Assembly: GCA_031421635.1 (NCBI GenBank)
Contig: JANOPA010000106.1
Span: 1 to 64,000 of the forward strand
Source of the DNA: JAPOKJ01 sp031421635
GTDB lineage: Bacteria > Pseudomonadota > Gammaproteobacteria > Burkholderiales > Burkholderiaceae_E
Direction of reading: 5' to 3'
DNA length: 64,000 nucleotides
Part shown: positions 43,558-51,931 of the stretch, piece by piece
Layout: each line of letters opens with the position of its first letter
Position numbering within the stretch: position 1 is the stretch's first letter
Position numbers and translations under genes: made by a program
The notes under the pieces: model-generated
Database searches by the model: none
Seen by the model: only the letters and a program-made list of their open reading frames with translations
What the model was told of the DNA's origin: nothing

Positions 43558-43583
43558 TTCGTTACTGTTCGTTTTGATTCGAA
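43558..43583 (-). promoter_or_regulatory. possible DeoR-family (GlpR-like) operator upstream of glpD
   Basis: TTCGTT at 43558, TTCGTT at 43568 and TTCGAA at 43578 are spaced exactly one helical turn apart, 33 bases before the glpD start codon. Some GlpR and other DeoR-family operators consist of repeated TTCG-type half-sites. The assignment is inference from position and spacing. Confidence 0.45.
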
Positions 43584-43911
43584 TTGTTGTTTATTTCTAA
43601 ATATTCGAGTTCCAAGTCACCTGCCACCAAGGCAAAACGGGTTCAATCCGTGGTTTTCTTGATTATTCAAAGTAAATATATCGATATTCAAAAAAATAAT
43701 TTTGATCAACTCCTCATATGCGCACCTTTAGACACAATTCGGCCTCATAATGCGCGCAGGCCGAAATTCGGCTAGCTGATATCTACTCTACGTTCCTGGT
43801 CGCAAGATTAAGCCCGTTGGTCTTTTTATTTAGTTAGTCGGGCAAGGCTTGGCAGGCCGCAGTCGCAGCTTGCATGACTACTACTTTTTTTATACTTGAA
43901 AGGGTTTCCTC
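43584..43911. other. intergenic region between glpD and the cold-shock gene
   Basis: About 330 AT-rich bases. A 63-codon plus-strand frame within it has no family likeness and looks spurious. It presumably holds the glpD promoter and a long 5' leader for the cold-shock gene; such leaders commonly fold differently at low temperature. A small inverted repeat (GCCGAAATTCGGC) lies near 43760-43772. GAAAGG precedes the cold-shock ATG by about eight bases. Confidence 0.5.
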
Positions 43912-44124
43912 ATGACCATAGGAACCGTAAAATTCTTTAATGCAACCAAAGGCTTCGGCTTTATTACCCCTGACGATGGTGGTACGGATGCATTCGTTCA
44001 TATCAGCGCTGTCGAGCGTTCAGGCATCGGCGAATTGCGCGATGGACAAAAAGTGAGCTACGAGCTCGTACAAGACCGCAAGAGCGGCAAGATGTCTGCG
44101 GACAATCTTAAAACTGCTAGCTAA
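43912..44124 (+). CDS. cold-shock protein, CspA family
   Basis: 70 residues. RNP1 is KGFGFI and RNP2 is AFVHIS within a single OB-fold (MTIGTVKFFNATKGFGFITP). Such proteins bind single-stranded RNA or DNA and melt RNA structure. There is a good terminator directly downstream, so it is monocistronic. Confidence 0.95.
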   Translation: MTIGTVKFFNATKGFGFITPDDGGTDAFVHISAVERSGIGELRDGQKVSYELVQDRKSGKMSADNLKTAS

Positions 44125-44146
44125 TTCATTAGCTACGGTGTTTTAG

Positions 44147-44172
44147 AAAAGGCCCTTCGGGGCCTTTTTTTC
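44147..44172 (+). terminator. intrinsic terminator of the cold-shock gene
   Basis: Stem AAAAGGCCC/GGGCCTTTT around the stable loop TTCG, followed by a run of T's to 44172. A second inverted repeat, TAGCTAAT-TC-ATTAGCTA (44118-44135), overlaps the stop codon just before it. Confidence 0.9.
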
Positions 44173-44353
44173 GTTGTGCAATTGCCTGTCCATAAACTGG
44201 CCTTATTTCCAAGCAAACCAATGTCACTGTGAACTCTGGTTTGGTCGCTTCGGTTTGAATTAAACTAGCGCACCCATTAATCCAATAGTCGCTCGAACTT
44301 TACTGGATCTCATGATCCATTCATCTCGTGCCCTTTGTACTGGTGATTCTCGT

Positions 44354-45223
44354 ATGCCAAATTTCGCCGCTAACCTTTCCATGCTTTATCCAGAAATCGA
44401 CTTTCTGGACCGTTTCGATGCAGCCGCTCGAGATGGATTTAAAGCGGTAGAGTTTCTGTTCCCGTACGCTTACGACAAGCTCGAGCTTGCCGCTAGACTC
44501 AAGAATTCTGGGTTGCAACAGGTGCTGTTCAATGGCCCACCTGGCGGCAGCGAGCGCGCCGCCATCGGGAAGGCCTGGGATGGTGGCGCTCGCGGTTTGG
44601 CTTGTTTGCCGGGTCGCGAAGAAGAGTTTCAGAAAGGGATAGCGCTCGCACTCGAATATTCTGCCGCCTTAGCCTGCCCTCGGCTTCACGTCATGGCGGG
44701 TCTTGTACCCCAGGGTACGAGTCCTGACGAAAGGCAATCGCTGTACCGAAGCACTTATGTGAAAAACATTCGCTTTGCCGCCAAGCTCGCCGAGCCCCAT
44801 GACGTCAATATTTTGATCGAGCCCATCAATACACGCGATATACCAGGGTTTTTTCTGAATCGTCAGGATCACGCTCATGAATTAATTGAAGAGATTGGTC
44901 AAGCCAATGTCCAAGTGCAATTCGATCTCTATCACTGCCAAATTGTTGAAGGCGACGTGGCGATGAAGATTCGACAGTATCTACCGACTGGGCGGGTCGG
45001 CCACTTTCAAATCGCGGGTGTTCCGGAACGTCATGAGCCAGATGTGGGGGAGATGAATTATCCCTATCTATTCAAAGTCATCGACGAGGTAGCACTTGAA
45101 TGTGGATGGAACGGCTGGATTGGTTGCGAATACCGGCCCGCACGTGGAAGCGCACCTGGCGGCACTAGCCAAGGTTTGGGATGGCTAAATGATACAAGAC
45201 GCGACGCCAAGTTTAAAGGCTAA
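44354..45223 (+). CDS. hydroxypyruvate isomerase-like (Hyi/OtnI) TIM-barrel protein
   Basis: 289 residues from the ATG at 44354, where the family's usual start MPNFAANLSMLYPEIDFLDRF begins; an in-frame ATG at 44312 is possible. It is an AP-endonuclease-2-type sugar isomerase: ILIEPINTRDIPGFFL, FDLYHCQIVEGD, GHFQIAGVPERHEPD and IGCEYRP carry the metal-binding Glu, Asp, His and Glu. Relatives convert hydroxypyruvate to tartronate semialdehyde or isomerise 2-oxo-tetronates. The following oxidase gene overlaps its end by 35 bases. Confidence 0.88.
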   Translation: MPNFAANLSMLYPEIDFLDRFDAAARDGFKAVEFLFPYAYDKLELAARLKNSGLQQVLFNGPPGGSERAAIGKAWDGGARGLACLPGREEEFQKGIALALEYSAALACPRLHVMAGLVPQGTSPDERQSLYRSTYVKNIRFAAKLAEPHDVNILIEPINTRDIPGFFLNRQDHAHELIEEIGQANVQVQFDLYHCQIVEGDVAMKIRQYLPTGRVGHFQIAGVPERHEPDVGEMNYPYLFKVIDEVALECGWNGWIGCEYRPARGSAPGGTSQGLGWLNDTRRDAKFKG

Positions 45224-46529
45224 ACCGATTCGCGTTGCCGTCATTGGTAGCGGCATTGTTGGCGTTTGTTGTGCGCTAGAGTTGCTTCAGGATGGTCATT
45301 CCGTGAGCATGATCGATCCCGGCGAACCCGGTGGCGAGCAAGCGGCAAGTTACGGTAATGGTGCCTGGTTGAGCCCTTCATCGGTCGTGCCCATGTCCAC
45401 TCCCGGTGTCTTGAAGAAGGTGCCTGGTTATCTTCGCGATCACACTAGCCCCCTGACCATTCGTTGGCAATTTCTTCCGAGCTTAATGCCCTGGCTCATT
45501 CGCTTCATTCGGGCCGGCCAAACCGTCGCGCAAGTTGAGCGGACTGCAAAAGCGCTGAGCTCAATCCTAAGCGATGCGCCATTAAGGCACCAAACTATTG
45601 CCCAGTTGATCGGGCGCGTCGACTTGATCCGCCAAACAGGACTGATCTATCCCTACCCTTCTCGCCACGACTTTGCGGCCGAAAGTCTTGCCTGGCATCT
45701 AAGAAAAGTGAATGGCATTGCATGGCAAGAGTTAGAGGCCGATGATGTTGCGCAGACTATTCCCGAGCTCGGGAAACGCTATCGTTTTGGCGTCGCAGTT
45801 CCGGCAGGGGCTCACTGTACTGACCCGGGCGACTATGTGGCCTCCATCGCAGCCTATTGTCTACGGCGCGGGGCAAAGCGATTTAAGGCCGAAGCCTTCG
45901 GTTTTGAGTTTAGTCGCACCGATACCGGAAATAGACTTAGCGGCGTTCAAAGCACCAAGGGACTGATTCCCTGCGATCGGGCCGTCATAGCTGCAGGTAT
46001 TCGGTCAAAAATGTTGTGCGATTCCCTTGGTGAAAAGATATCCTTAGAAAGCGAGCGCGGCTATCACGTGGTGTTCGAGAACCCCGGATTTGAACTTTCC
46101 TCGCCATTGATGCCAGGCGACGCCAAGATGGCCATTACCTCAACCCGAGCCGGTCTAAGAGTGTCGGGCCAAGTTGAATTAGCTTCGGCGAGCGCGGCCC
46201 CTGATTGGCGGCGAGCCGAAATTCTGCGACGTTTCGCACTGGATAACTTTCCAACACTTCAAGGCAACCCTTTGCACCTCCAGCGCATTGACCACCCAAG
46301 CCTTGTGCCGCAAGGTCTCAAGCGCTGGATGGGTCATCGGCCGTCGACACCTGATGGGCTTCCCATCCTCAGTGCCTCGTCGGTCTGTAGCGATGTTTTT
46401 CATGCCTTTGGTCATGGTCATGTGGGTTTAGCGAGTGGACCCATCTCAGGTCGGGCGATTGCCGATTTAATCTCCAAGCGCGCCTCTGAACTTGATCTTG
46501 CACCGTTTTCTGTGAGGCGCTTTTCCTAG
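45189..46529 (+). CDS. FAD-dependent oxidoreductase, D-amino-acid dehydrogenase (DadA)-like
   Basis: 446 residues. The dinucleotide-binding loop is VAVIGSGIVGVCCALELLQD, followed by ASYGNGAWLSPSSVVPMSTP, which matches DadA-type proteins. The C-terminal block WMGHRPSTPDGLPILSAS and HAFGHGHVGLASGPISGR is typical of the family. Members oxidise D-amino acids or related secondary amines and pass electrons to quinones. It starts within the 3' end of the isomerase gene, which suggests tight coupling. The substrate may be linked to hydroxypyruvate/serine metabolism, as inference. Confidence 0.86.
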   Translation: MIQDATPSLKAKPIRVAVIGSGIVGVCCALELLQDGHSVSMIDPGEPGGEQAASYGNGAWLSPSSVVPMSTPGVLKKVPGYLRDHTSPLTIRWQFLPSLMPWLIRFIRAGQTVAQVERTAKALSSILSDAPLRHQTIAQLIGRVDLIRQTGLIYPYPSRHDFAAESLAWHLRKVNGIAWQELEADDVAQTIPELGKRYRFGVAVPAGAHCTDPGDYVASIAAYCLRRGAKRFKAEAFGFEFSRTDTGNRLSGVQSTKGLIPCDRAVIAAGIRSKMLCDSLGEKISLESERGYHVVFENPGFELSSPLMPGDAKMAITSTRAGLRVSGQVELASASAAPDWRRAEILRRFALDNFPTLQGNPLHLQRIDHPSLVPQGLKRWMGHRPSTPDGLPILSASSVCSDVFHAFGHGHVGLASGPISGRAIADLISKRASELDLAPFSVRRFS

Positions 46530-46565
46530 GAGGCCCTGCGGCCGAAGGCGTGCCAGCCTCCTACG
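46525..46565. repeat. dispersed REP-like element, copy 3, with full arms
   Basis: Inverted arms TAGGAGGC (46527-46534) and GCCTCCTA (46556-46563) enclose the core CCGAAGGCGTGCCA. The core matches the copies at 24189 and 32441 (one difference). The left arm contains the stop codon of the DadA-like gene, so the element begins exactly at the gene's 3' end and could serve as its transcript-end hairpin. Confidence 0.6.
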
Positions 46566-46638
46566 CAAGCGTAGGCACGTCGACGCAATCCGACTCAGCT
46601 AAGATGATGAACTTCAAATCATTACCGGGAAATAAGTG

Positions 46639-47409
46639 ATGGACATTACCGGCAAAGTCGCCGTTGTTACGGGAGCCGCGAGCGGCATTGGTCGTGCGAC
46701 GGCCCGACGCTTCGCGGCAGCAGGCGCGCGCGGTGTAGTCCTAGCCGATCTCGACTTGGCCAAAACCCAAGCGGTCGCAAACGAGTTCGGTGGCCTTGCT
46801 GTGGCATGCGATGTAAGCCAAGAGAGCGACATCAAAGCGCTGGTGAAGGCGGCCACAGAGGCCTACGGTCAAGTCGATATATTCTTTTCGAACGCCGGTA
46901 TTCTTGGGCGAGAAGGAGGCTTTGAACTAGAAGATGATCTTTGGGAAAAGATGTGGAAAATTCACACCATGGCCCATGTTTGGGCGGCTCGCGCCGTGGT
47001 ACCCGCCATGGTCAGTCGGGGCGAAGGTTATTTTCTCACCACGGCCTCGGCGGCGGGTCTTCTTAATATTATTGAATCTGCACCGTATGGGGTCACCAAG
47101 CACGCGGCCGTGGCCTTCGCCGAGTGGATGCGCATTACCTACGGCCGACAAGGGTTGAGAGTGTCTTGCCTTTGCCCGCAAGCGGTCCGCACCGGCATGG
47201 TGACGGGCGATGGGGGTTCGGCGGGCTTGGACGGCATTTTGTCTCCTGAGCAAGTCGCCGAAGTGATTGTGAGTACCATGCGCGAAGAAACCTTCCTGGT
47301 GCTCCCGCATCCGGAAGTCGAGACCTATTTTAAAGCCAAGGCGAATGATTACGGACGCTGGATTGGGGGCATGCAGAAGATGCGTGCGAAAATGTCGGTT
47401 AAGAGCTAA
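46639..47409 (+). CDS. short-chain dehydrogenase/reductase
   Basis: 256 residues. Cofactor loop TGAASGIG (11-18), NAG at 85-87, and the catalytic Ser137, Tyr150 and Lys154 (TASAAG, YGVTK). ADLDL after beta-2 suggests NAD preference. The start is the ATG at 46639, directly after an in-frame GTG, with GGGAA upstream. Substrate not determinable. It stands after the REP-like element and 28 bases before the copper chaperone gene. Confidence 0.92.
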   Translation: MDITGKVAVVTGAASGIGRATARRFAAAGARGVVLADLDLAKTQAVANEFGGLAVACDVSQESDIKALVKAATEAYGQVDIFFSNAGILGREGGFELEDDLWEKMWKIHTMAHVWAARAVVPAMVSRGEGYFLTTASAAGLLNIIESAPYGVTKHAAVAFAEWMRITYGRQGLRVSCLCPQAVRTGMVTGDGGSAGLDGILSPEQVAEVIVSTMREETFLVLPHPEVETYFKAKANDYGRWIGGMQKMRAKMSVKS

Positions 47410-47437
47410 ATCTAAAGAAATTTTGAGTACAAAAACT

Positions 47438-47950
47438 ATGAATACCAAGAGAATTTTTTCCTTCGCGGTCTTGATAACTGTGATTTTGGCAGGGGCTGCA
47501 TGGTTGGGCATTCATCAAGCGGCAAATGCGCACGGCTATAAAGTGGGCGAACTCAGTATTGAACATCCTCACGCCAACGCCACGCCTGCTGGCTCAAAAA
47601 ATGGGGCGGCATACTTCAAGGCCATCAATAACACTGGCAAAGTGCCTGATCGTTTACTGTCCGTAAAGTCTAGCGTTGCAGCCTCCACCGAGCTGCACAC
47701 CATGAAAATGGATGGCAATATCATGCGCATGCGCGAAGTAACCAGTATTGAATTGCCCGCGAGTGGTAGCACCTTATTCGGGTCAGGCACTGAGAACGGG
47801 TATCACATCATGTTGATGGGCTTGAAAGAACCCTTGAAAGAAGGCGACAGCTTCAAGCTCAACCTCACGTTCGAAAAAGCGGGTGAAATTGAAGTCGTTG
47901 TTCAGGTTGAAAAAGCCAAGGGAAGTAGTGACGCTCACAAGCATCACTGA
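47438..47950 (+). CDS. periplasmic copper chaperone, PCu(A)C family
   Basis: 170 residues from the ATG at 47438, where a signal peptide begins (SFAVLITVILAGAAWLGIHQ to NAHG). The PCu(A)C copper site is visible as His87 (ELHTMKM), Met98 and His123-x-Met125 (YHIMLMG). The family delivers Cu(I) to the CuA site of cytochrome oxidase in the periplasm, usually with a Sco protein, which is absent here. A histidine-rich tail (HKHH) may bind additional copper. Its stop shares a base with the psd start (TGATG). Confidence 0.9.
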   Translation: MNTKRIFSFAVLITVILAGAAWLGIHQAANAHGYKVGELSIEHPHANATPAGSKNGAAYFKAINNTGKVPDRLLSVKSSVAASTELHTMKMDGNIMRMREVTSIELPASGSTLFGSGTENGYHIMLMGLKEPLKEGDSFKLNLTFEKAGEIEVVVQVEKAKGSSDAHKHH

Positions 47951-48822
47951 TGCCAATGAACGAAGCGGAGTCAAGCCTGGGCGACAAGCTTTTTGTCGCG
48001 AGTCAGTACATTTTGCCGAAACTGGCGCTCACCCAATGGATGGGTGCACTGGCAAGAACCAAGGGCGGCAGCGCCACGCATTCGGTCATTCACTGGTTCA
48101 TAAAGAAATACTCGGTCAATATGGCCGAGGCCGCGAACCCGACGGTTGAGAGCTACTCGAGTTTTAATGAGTTTTTTACCCGACCCCTTAAAGACAATGC
48201 ACGCCCTCAAGCTGACGCAACTTGGCTCTGCCCAGTCGACGGCGCGATTAGCCAATTCGGCAAGATCGAGCAAGATCAAATCTTTCAGGCAAAAGGCCAT
48301 CAGTACAGCACGCAGAGCCTAGTCGGCGGAAATGCAATGCTTGCCGACGAGTTTCGGAACGGTTCATTTGCAACCCTCTATCTCAGCCCACGCGACTACC
48401 ATCGAATTCACATGCCCTGCGCCGGCGTGTTGCGGGAAATGGTGTATGTTCCCGGCGCCTTATTTTCGGTAAACCCGGCGACCGCGCGGGGTGTCCCTGG
48501 ACTGTTTGCGCGCAATGAAAGAGTCGTGTGCGTATTTGAAACGGCCTATGGACCCTTCGTGCTGATCCTGGTGGGAGCCACCATTGTGGGCAGTATGGCG
48601 ACGGCATGGCACGGGATCGTTAACCCACCACGTCAGCATGAGGTCAAGCACTGGCAATACGATGCCGATGCGGTGAGCCTTAAGAAGGGCGAGGAGATGG
48701 GGCGTTTCCTATTGGGCTCCACCGTGGTAATGCTCTTTCCCGCTATGAATTTGAACTTTAATGCAAACTGGACGGCGGGTAAGAGCATTCAGCTGAATGA
48801 GGCGATGGCCAGTCTCGCTTAG
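47950..48822 (+). CDS. psd: phosphatidylserine decarboxylase proenzyme
   Basis: 290 residues. The self-cleavage motif LGST is at residues 255-258, with cleavage expected between Gly256 and Ser257 to make the pyruvoyl group. Other blocks are SFNEFFTRPLKDNARP, CPVDGAISQFG and LSPRDYHRIHMPC. It makes phosphatidylethanolamine at the inner membrane. It is of the E. coli-like long type. It is translationally coupled to the copper chaperone gene, an uncommon partner. Confidence 0.95.
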   Translation: MPMNEAESSLGDKLFVASQYILPKLALTQWMGALARTKGGSATHSVIHWFIKKYSVNMAEAANPTVESYSSFNEFFTRPLKDNARPQADATWLCPVDGAISQFGKIEQDQIFQAKGHQYSTQSLVGGNAMLADEFRNGSFATLYLSPRDYHRIHMPCAGVLREMVYVPGALFSVNPATARGVPGLFARNERVVCVFETAYGPFVLILVGATIVGSMATAWHGIVNPPRQHEVKHWQYDADAVSLKKGEEMGRFLLGSTVVMLFPAMNLNFNANWTAGKSIQLNEAMASLA

Positions 48823-48857
48823 TTCCTGATGAGCTTGCCTTGGTGCGAGCCTGAGCA

Positions 48858-50342
48858 TCAAGCCAGTCGCGGTTTGCGACGGAGCCACACTCCAAGTGGC
48901 CATAGCACGGCGAGAATCGTCATCGCTGCCAACACGGCAGCCACTGGGCGACTAAAAAATGGCAACAAACTCCCATCCGATTTAATTAGAGAGGTCACAA
49001 AGTTTTGCTCAACCATCGTGCCCATCACTGCACCGAGCACCAGGGCCGCCACCGGATAGCCGTTTTTGTCCATGAAGTAACCAATCAGTCCAAACACGGC
49101 AACAGTGAAGACCAGGGCGAGATTATTGCCGGTCGCAAAAGAGCCTACGGCGCACAACAACACGATGACCGGCATAATCAAAGAACGCGGCACAAACAGC
49201 ACGTACCGCGCCGACCGGATCATCATGATACCCAGCGGAATCATGATGATATTCGAGAGCATAAAAACAATGTACAGGGCGTACATGCTCGATGCTTTTT
49301 CAGTGAACAGGGTTGGGCCAGGGTTAAGACCTTTCATATAAAGGACGCCAATGGCAATCGCGGTGATGGTGTCGCCCGGTATGCCAAACAAAAGTGACGG
49401 TACCCAACCCGAGGCGAGACTGGCGTTGTTGCTCGCCCCAGCTTCGATCAAGCCTTCGGGATGGCCGGTGCCAAATTTCTCGGGTGTTTTGGAAAAGCGC
49501 TTGGACATCGCGTAGCTGATCCAGGCCGCCATATCTGCGCCTGCGCCAGGCAATACGCCAATGATGATACCCACGATGTTGCCGCGGATCTGTTGTTTCG
49601 GATACTTCTTGGTGAGCGCCCATTGGCCTTTCAAAATACTGCCAAACTTACGCGGCGGGATCACCGGAATGTCCTGTGCTTTATAGGCCCGCATCACTTC
49701 CGAAACCGCAAACACACCCACCAAGACAGGGATAATTTCGATCCCACCCAAGAGATCAGCAAGGCCAAAAGTAAAACGCTGCGCGCCTGCCGGATTTTCG
49801 ATGCCTACACAGGTGACGAGCAAGCCTAAAAACATCGCTGCAATGGCTTTAATGGGCGAGGAACGGGCCACCATGGTGGCGCACATTAGACCCAAGAGCG
49901 CCAACCAAAAATACTCGAACGTTGAAAATTTAAAGGCCATTTCGGCCAAGATAGGAGCAAGCGCCACGAGCGACAAGGTACCAATAATGCCGCCGATGGC
50001 TGAAAACCACAGGCATATACCGAGTGCCAATTCCGGTTCACCATTTTTGGTCATCGCGAAGGCTTCATCGGTATACGCGGCCGAGGCTGGCGTGCCGGGT
50101 ATGCGCAGCAAGCAGCCAGGAATATCGCCGGAAAATATCGCCATGGCAGAGGCCGCGATAATGGCCGAGATGGCGGCAATGGGTGACATGTAGAACGTAA
50201 CCGGCACCAGCAATGCAGTCGCCATCGTTGCCGACAGACCGGGCAAGGAGCCCACAATTAAACCGTAAATCGACGCAAGCAGAATGGTGAGCAGCACATC
50301 GAACTGCATGACCATGTAAAAGCCCTGGACAAGATCTTTCAT
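48858..50342 (-). CDS. tctA: tripartite tricarboxylate transporter, large permease TctA
   Basis: 494 residues and about eleven to twelve membrane segments. TctA blocks are SLPGLSATMATALLVPVTFY, IFSGDIPGCLLRIPGTPASA and FGIPGDTITAIAIGVLYMKG. It forms the main channel of a proton- or sodium-driven importer for carboxylates. It follows tctB by seven bases in the iclR-tctC-tctB-tctA unit. Confidence 0.94.
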   Translation of the reverse strand: MKDLVQGFYMVMQFDVLLTILLASIYGLIVGSLPGLSATMATALLVPVTFYMSPIAAISAIIAASAMAIFSGDIPGCLLRIPGTPASAAYTDEAFAMTKNGEPELALGICLWFSAIGGIIGTLSLVALAPILAEMAFKFSTFEYFWLALLGLMCATMVARSSPIKAIAAMFLGLLVTCVGIENPAGAQRFTFGLADLLGGIEIIPVLVGVFAVSEVMRAYKAQDIPVIPPRKFGSILKGQWALTKKYPKQQIRGNIVGIIIGVLPGAGADMAAWISYAMSKRFSKTPEKFGTGHPEGLIEAGASNNASLASGWVPSLLFGIPGDTITAIAIGVLYMKGLNPGPTLFTEKASSMYALYIVFMLSNIIMIPLGIMMIRSARYVLFVPRSLIMPVIVLLCAVGSFATGNNLALVFTVAVFGLIGYFMDKNGYPVAALVLGAVMGTMVEQNFVTSLIKSDGSLLPFFSRPVAAVLAAMTILAVLWPLGVWLRRKPRLA

Positions 50343-50349
50343 GCTTCGC

Positions 50350-50871
50350 TCAAGCCCACGGAAATTTCAAGAGGCCCTCCGGTAGGGGCACGCGCAGCAA
50401 CTTGTAGAACACCAGATGCACAAAAACAGGAGCAAATAGGCTCAGCAGAATCGCCCCTTTCCACTTGGCGCCTTGGCTTCTTGAAAGGGCCAGAATCATC
50501 AGGGTCGCGGTAATCCAAAAGCCCAGTTTCTCAGAAGCGAAATAATAAAAAAACAAGGCACCGGGAGGAATTAATACTTTCCAGCCATGCTGAAAGAAAC
50601 CGCGCACACCGCGGGCTTCTTTGTCCAGCGCATCCACCTCAAGCACCGCGCCATCGGCCGTGACAACGACTTTCTCTTCTTCTTCGAAGGTGCGACCCAC
50701 ACCAAATATGATGAGTAGGCCGCAAATTGCCAAACTGGCACCGATCACCATCGGAAACACATCCGGGCCGACCTGCTGGCCGTGCACGGGCGGAAGCAAG
50801 GACCCGCCGTAGTAGGTCGCCGCTCCCAACAACAACAGAATAAGACCAGTCAGCCGGTCAGAAACTTTCAC
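50350..50871 (-). CDS. tctB: tripartite tricarboxylate transporter, small permease TctB
   Basis: 173 residues with four membrane segments, starting with LTGLILLLLGAATYYGGSLL and GPDVFPMVIGASLAICG, the usual TctB opening. A short acidic loop lies near residue 65-80. The start is GTG and overlaps the tctC stop (GTGA). Confidence 0.9.
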   Translation of the reverse strand: MKVSDRLTGLILLLLGAATYYGGSLLPPVHGQQVGPDVFPMVIGASLAICGLLIIFGVGRTFEEEEKVVVTADGAVLEVDALDKEARGVRGFFQHGWKVLIPPGALFFYYFASEKLGFWITATLMILALSRSQGAKWKGAILLSLFAPVFVHLVFYKLLRVPLPEGLLKFPWA

Positions 50872-51863
50872 TTAGACAAGCCAGCAGCTTTCATAGCAAC
50901 ACCCATCGCCGCGTCGCCCGAGGCCATGAACTTGGCGAAGCCTGCTGCATCGGCCCATTTAATACCGAAGCCACGGCTCGACATAAACTCCCTAAATTCC
51001 TTGGATTCGTTGGCCTTCTTGAGAGCCGCCACGATCTTATTTTGGATGTCCGCGGGTAAGCCCTTTGGGGCGGCCATTCCGCGCCATGCACCCACCGAAT
51101 AATCGACCCCTGAAGCTTCCTTCAACGTGGGAACGGTAGCGAACATCGGATTACGCTCGGTCGCCATAATGGCCAAGCTCTTGGCCTTGCCAGCTTCCAC
51201 CAAGGCACGAGCCTCAGGAATTGAGCAGGTGACCATATCAATGCCATTGGCCGCTAAGTCTTGCATGGCCGGACCCGCGCCTTGAGAGGGCACCCAAGCC
51301 ACATGGTCGGGTTTTAAGCCCATAGCCTGCAACCAGCCAATGAGTGCCAAATGCCAAATGCCGCCCTGGCCTGTTCCGGAAGCTTTTAGTTTACCGGGAG
51401 TGGAAGCACGAATGGCCTCCGTCAGTGCCTTGATATTTTGGTAGGGCGATGCAGAACTCACCGTCACGCCTGGCGGATCTTCATTCATCAAAGCCAGCGG
51501 AGTGTAACTGGTGGGGTTCAGCTCGGTCAGCTTTTGCCAGTGCATCATGGAGATCTCGACCGTGATCATTCCCAAGGTATATCCATCGGCCGGCGCAGTC
51601 GCGATGGCCGAGTGACCTACGACTCCCGAGCCCCCGGTGCGATTCACCACGTTAAACGGTTGACCCAGATCTTTCTCTAAAATGTTCGCGATGATGCGGG
51701 CGGTTGCGTCGGTACCACCGCCAGCACCCCACGGGCAAACAACAGTGACTGGCCGAGTGGGCCAAGCGGTCTGCGCCTCGGAGACTTTCGGCAAGAGCGC
51801 TGCGGCCCCGAGCGCACTCGCACCGGCCAGAACTTTACGTCGTGAATTTTTTGAATGAAGCAT
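50868..51863 (-). CDS. tctC: tripartite tricarboxylate transporter substrate-binding protein (Bug family)
   Basis: 331 residues. The N-terminus (SRRKVLAGASALGAAALLP to EAQ) looks like a twin-arginine-type signal. The mature part follows the Bug pattern: WPTRPVTVVCPWGAGGGTDA and NVVNRTGGSGVVGHSAIATA. Bug proteins bind dicarboxylates, aromatic acids, amino acids or nicotinate; the ligand here is unknown. It is first in the transporter genes and 68 bases after the IclR regulator on the same strand. Confidence 0.92.
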   Translation of the reverse strand: MLHSKNSRRKVLAGASALGAAALLPKVSEAQTAWPTRPVTVVCPWGAGGGTDATARIIANILEKDLGQPFNVVNRTGGSGVVGHSAIATAPADGYTLGMITVEISMMHWQKLTELNPTSYTPLALMNEDPPGVTVSSASPYQNIKALTEAIRASTPGKLKASGTGQGGIWHLALIGWLQAMGLKPDHVAWVPSQGAGPAMQDLAANGIDMVTCSIPEARALVEAGKAKSLAIMATERNPMFATVPTLKEASGVDYSVGAWRGMAAPKGLPADIQNKIVAALKKANESKEFREFMSSRGFGIKWADAAGFAKFMASGDAAMGVAMKAAGLSK

Positions 51864-51931
51864 TTTGTCTCCTCGAACCTAAATTAAGAATTATGGTTTA
51901 AAAAATACTCGCAAAACCATTGTAGCGCCGT

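Noticed and set aside
43584..43775. 63-codon plus-strand frame upstream of the cold-shock gene
   Set aside because: AT-rich intergenic DNA, no ribosome binding site and no likeness to known small proteins.
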